NCBI GenBank assembly: GCA_030770545.1
Contig: CM061092.1
Location: 18,849,501-18,913,500, forward strand
Source: Macropodus opercularis
Taxonomy: Eukaryota; Chordata; Actinopteri; Anabantiformes; Osphronemidae
DNA: 64,000 nt
Direction: 5' to 3'
Below the pieces are notes generated by a model. The model searched no databases and had not been told where the DNA came from. It worked only from the letters and a program-made list of their open reading frames with translations. The position numbers and the translations under genes are program-made. Shown here in pieces: positions 60,890 to 64,000 of the stretch (positions within the stretch are counted from its first letter, which is position 1; each line of letters opens with the position of its first letter).

Positions 60890-61562
60890 ATCTCTTAGAA
60901 AGTTCTAAATTTATCAAAACGTAACCTCACAATGTACACACTTTCAGGCGTGGTAAATTCTCGCATGAGTTCAAGTTTCTCACGAATCCACTAGTGCCCC
61001 ATGTGTGCGATACTGCTTCACGCTGAGCTGTAACAATCAAGCAGGTTTTGTGGAAACACCTTTGGCCAGACACACACTTCTTTGTATAGTAAGTTTGGAG
61101 TTCAAGGATCCAAGAGGTTAGGTACAGTGTCATTTCTTTTTCGTGAACTGGTGCCTTTACACAGAACCAGTAGAAGCCTTTATTTCAAGGGGGCCCTAAT
61201 GTGTAGGGGTTTCTCTTGTTTTTAAATCCGTCTGATTTGGAGAATCTATGAACAAGTAATGGTGTAGGAGGCTGTAAATTGTTCATTGTGAGTCAAAATC
61301 TACCTGCAAACACTTTAGAGTTAAGCTCTGTGTTTGAAAATACATTGCACCTAACCTCTTAGATCCTTGAACTCAAAACCTACTATACAATAAAGTGCGT
61401 GTCTGGTCAAAGGTACTTCCACAAAACCCACTTGACTGTTAGAGCTCAGCGTCAAGTAAAATTGTATGATCTGTATGTAAAGCCACTATGGATATTCCAC
61501 CCTGAGTCGCCTGTCTTAGGTCACACTGGCGTAATTGCTTTTTTGCTTTGCTTTGCTTTTAA

Positions 61563-61644
61563 GGTAGTGTGGCCGAGTGGTCTAAGGCGCTGGATTAAGG
61601 CTCCAGTCTCATTTGAGGCGTGGGTTCAAATCCCACCACTGCCA
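61563..61644 (+). tRNA. tRNA-Leu-AAG: tRNA-Leu (AAG), unit 19
   Basis: Consensus copy. Confidence 0.97.
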
Positions 61645-61959
61645 AAATGCTCTGAGGCCAACAAAGCGTAACCTCTCAAAGTGCAGATATGTAGCGAATT
61701 CCCGTACGACTTCAAGTTTCTCATGAATCCACTAGTGCCCCATGTGTATGATTCTACCTCACGCTGAGCCGTATCAATCAAGTAGGTTGTGTGGAAGCAC
61801 CTTTGGTTGCACTCTGAGCTATACCTGCGTAGGCATTGTCCACACACTTCTTTGTATTATAGGTTTGGAGCTTGGGTACAATACAATTTCTTTCTCCTAA
61901 GCTTCTGCCATTACACGGAACACTTAACTACACCCTAGTAGTAAACTAAAGGCTGTTTT

Positions 61960-62032
61960 CGAGCTAGCCAGGAGTCGAACCTAGAATCTTCTGATCCGAA
62001 GTCAGACGCGTTATCCATTACGCCACTAGCCC
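61960..62032 (-). tRNA. tRNA-Arg-TCG: tRNA-Arg (TCG), unit 19
   Basis: Consensus copy. Confidence 0.96.
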
Positions 62033-62131
62033 TGCTTTAGCTTGTGCACACATGTCGCAACATTGCCTGTACGCGATTGACAGCGACAAAGAGCATTGCA
62101 TTGAACACCAAAACAAAGAAGAAGGTATCAG

Positions 62132-62203
62132 TGCCGTGACCCGGATTCGAACTGGGGTTGCTGCGGCCACAACGCAGAGTACTAACCACTATACGATCAC
62201 GGC
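62132..62203 (-). tRNA. tRNA-His-GTG: tRNA-His (GTG), unit 19, T-stem mismatch
   Basis: A52-C62 mismatch as in units 17 and 18. Confidence 0.88.
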
Positions 62204-62275
62204 TGGGTTGCTGCAACTGTGCCTCCGTGCGAGGTAAACAACTAGTCCTTATTACATCCAACTAAAGGCTGTTTT

Positions 62276-62348
62276 CGAGGTAGCCAGGAGTCGAACCTAG
62301 AATCTTCTGATCCGTAGTCAGACGCGTTATCCATTGCGCCACTAGCCC
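62276..62348 (-). tRNA. tRNA-Arg-ACG: tRNA-Arg (ACG), unit 20, acceptor mismatch
   Basis: C4-C69 clash as in units 18 and 19. Confidence 0.88.
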
Positions 62349-62809
62349 TGCGTTTGGGAGTGCATAGGTGTCACAATATTGCCTATACATCGTTGACAGG
62401 CAAACAAATATCTTCCCCCAGTTGTGGAGTTTGTCAGTTATCTGACAGTTTGCGAAGGTCGCAGGCGGCAAGAAAAGAAGCAGTAGTCATGTGTGTAGTT
62501 CTGAACTTTGCAACAACAAGCATAGCATTGAATGCAATACATAATTGTCACAACATTGCATGTACCTGCTTAATATCGACAAAAATCTTCCTGCACGTAC
62601 ACGTTTACTGAGTTTGGCACTTATGTGACTGCTCGTGAAGGTTGCAGGTGTCAGAAAGTGGACCAGACGTCTTTGTGTGTAGTTGTAATCTTTGTAACAG
62701 GAAGCATAGCATTTAATGCAATGATCACCAAAACAAACAAGTTAAGGGACGTCACAGTGACGAGACTGGGATTCGAACCGCAAATGCTGCAGTTTCTGAC
62801 TGGCTCTCA

Positions 62810-62881
62810 AGCAGAGTGGCGCAGCGGAAGCGTGCTGGGCCCATAACCCAGAGGTCGATGGATCGAAACCATCCTCTGCTA
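62810..62881 (+). tRNA. tRNA-iMet-CAT: Initiator tRNA-Met (CAT), unit 20
   Basis: Consensus again, A1-U72 restored relative to units 18 and 19. Confidence 0.97.
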
Positions 62882-63100
62882 ATTGCGTTAGTGTTTGCCG
62901 TCAAGCTGTGTGACTAACACAGGGTATATGTTTTTGCCCTTTGCATTAAAGCACAAGTGTTCAGGGTTCTTTCCACCTCTTAATGGTTCAGCGATCTGTA
63001 TGTAAAGCCACTGTGGACATTCCACCCCGAGTCGCCCGTCTCAGGCCAGCCTGGCATTAGTGCTTTCTTTGTTAGCCATGCATCAATTGCTTCCTTTTAA

Positions 63101-63182
63101 GGTAGTGTGGCCGAGTGGTCTAAGGCGCTGGATTTAGGCTCCAGTCTCAATTGAGGCGTGGGTTCAAATCCCACCGCTGCCA
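63101..63182 (+). tRNA. tRNA-Leu-TAG: tRNA-Leu (TAG), unit 20
   Basis: Consensus gene with TTTTAAGG upstream and T5 downstream. Confidence 0.97.
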
Positions 63183-63266
63183 TTTTTGCATCTTCCGGGA
63201 GGCAATAGCAGGCAGTAATCTCCATGAACGTTTAGTGGGTGACTGGGCCGTCAAGCTTGACGTGTA

Positions 63267-63322
63267 GCTGGGTTTAGGCTCCAGTCCCAATTGAGGCATG
63301 GCTTCAAATCCAACCACTGAAA
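63267..63322 (+). pseudogene. tRNA-Leu 3' fragment, unit 20
   Basis: Same dead copy as in unit 1. Confidence 0.8.
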
Positions 63323-63725
63323 TTTGCGTAGTTAGTCCGTGAGTGACTGAGCTTTGAAAGTTTTAAAAAAAAAAAAATCAGATGGTGTTCATGAGAGAGA
63401 GCAGCTGACTGCAGTCCTTGAGAAGCCCGTTCAACTTAGCGTAGAGAGTCAACAGTGGTGTGACACGTGAGTGACCGAAAATGAGATACGCTCCTGCACT
63501 TCTGTTCACCTGCGGTTCATGACAAACTGATTGCAGTAGTTGGGATGAGAAACTAAAAGTTCTTGCACAAACTGTTTTGGTATCGCAGTCTGAGTGGTAT
63601 TTTTCCAATGTTCTTCGGAGCGAAGGTGTGCGGCAATGGCACGGAGGACACGTGGTCAGCAAACCTTACCGTGGATTATGGAAGGCCTGCATGCAAAGAC
63701 CACAACTTCCAAGACCTTTTTCTGT

Positions 63726-63786
63726 GGCAGTGTGGCCGAGCACCCAAGGCGCTGGATTAAGGCTCCAGTCTCATTTAAGGTGTGGG
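63726..63786 (+). pseudogene. Truncated tRNA-Leu (AAG) pseudogene, unit 20
   Basis: Same truncation; the next codon-sized stretch reads GGGAGCTC for GGGATCTC. The window ends before Leu-AAG. Confidence 0.85.
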
Positions 63787-64000
63787 AGCTCTTAGAAAGT
63801 TCTAAATTTATCAAAACGTAACCTCACAATGTACAAACTTTCAGGCGTGGTAAATTCTCGCATGAGTTCAAGTTTCTCACGAATCCACTAGTGCCCCATG
63901 TGTGCGATACTGCTTCATGCTGAGCTGTAACAATCAAGCAGGTTTTGTGGAAACACCTTTGGCCAGACACACACTTCTTTGTATAGTAAGTTTGGAGTTC

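Larger units (their letters stand above)
59344..62240. repeat. tRNA array unit 19
   Basis: 2,897 bp; T9A8. No difference from unit 18 found in the parts compared by eye; either a very recent duplication or an assembly duplication. Confidence 0.95.
62241..64000. repeat. tRNA array unit 20 (partial, runs off window)
   Basis: First 1,760 bp of a further unit, T4A13; Leu-AAG, Arg-TCG and His lie beyond the window edge. Confidence 0.93.

Noticed and set aside
56447..62240. Assembly duplication of unit 18 as unit 19
   Set aside because: Cannot be decided from sequence; both units are listed as real, with the caution that no difference between them was noticed.
1..64000. CRISPR-like or satellite array of unknown function
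   Set aside because: The repeated unit is 2.9 kb and is explained by tRNA genes and their spacers; there are no short direct repeats with unique spacers.

Overview
The window is one long tandem array of nuclear tRNA genes, interrupted once by a young LTR retrotransposon. The tRNA bodies are vertebrate-type (initiator Met, His, Arg, class II Leu with a long variable arm). The retrotransposon is a BEL/Pao element, a group I know from fish and amphibians but not from mammals or birds. A teleost fish is the best guess; species cannot be decided from the sequence.

Array: 19 complete units and one partial unit, all in the same orientation. The basic unit is 2,897 bp. In + strand order it holds tRNA-Arg-ACG (-), a decayed tRNA-His 3' half (-), initiator tRNA-Met-CAT (+), tRNA-Leu-TAG (+), a tRNA-Leu 3' fragment (+), a truncated tRNA-Leu-AAG pseudogene (+), a 110-bp inverted-repeat pair, a (GCTTT)n tract, tRNA-Leu-AAG (+), tRNA-Arg-TCG (-) and tRNA-His-GTG (-). 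I count 117 full-length tRNA genes: 20 Arg-ACG, 20 iMet, 20 Leu-TAG, 19 Leu-AAG, 19 Arg-TCG and 19 His. A minority carry substitutions, one an indel and two a junction deletion, that should hurt folding. All unit lengths are accounted for by a few events: GCTTT copy number 3-7, a 12-bp deletion in units 3-5, a 200-bp duplication in unit 2, a 140-bp deletion in units 15-16, a 29-bp deletion plus the retrotransposon in unit 6, and a few 1-4 bp indels.

Unit 6 (14660-24796) is split between Arg-ACG and iMet by a 7,264-bp BEL/Pao element (15084-22347). The element has LTRs of 336 and 351 bp, a 5-bp target duplication GGACC and one uninterrupted 2,020-codon gag-pol frame. The LTRs differ by one substitution (in the TATA box) and three copies of a GCTAC pentamer, so insertion was recent. 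No env frame is present.

The tRNA genes serve cytoplasmic translation and are presumably transcribed by RNA polymerase III from internal A and B boxes. The spacers are not unrelated filler: they are diverged duplicates of each other, so the 2.9-kb unit itself grew by duplicating tRNA-plus-flank blocks before being amplified. Apart from the retrotransposon gene I see no credible protein-coding gene; the many short frames that recur in every unit are antisense or spacer translations.
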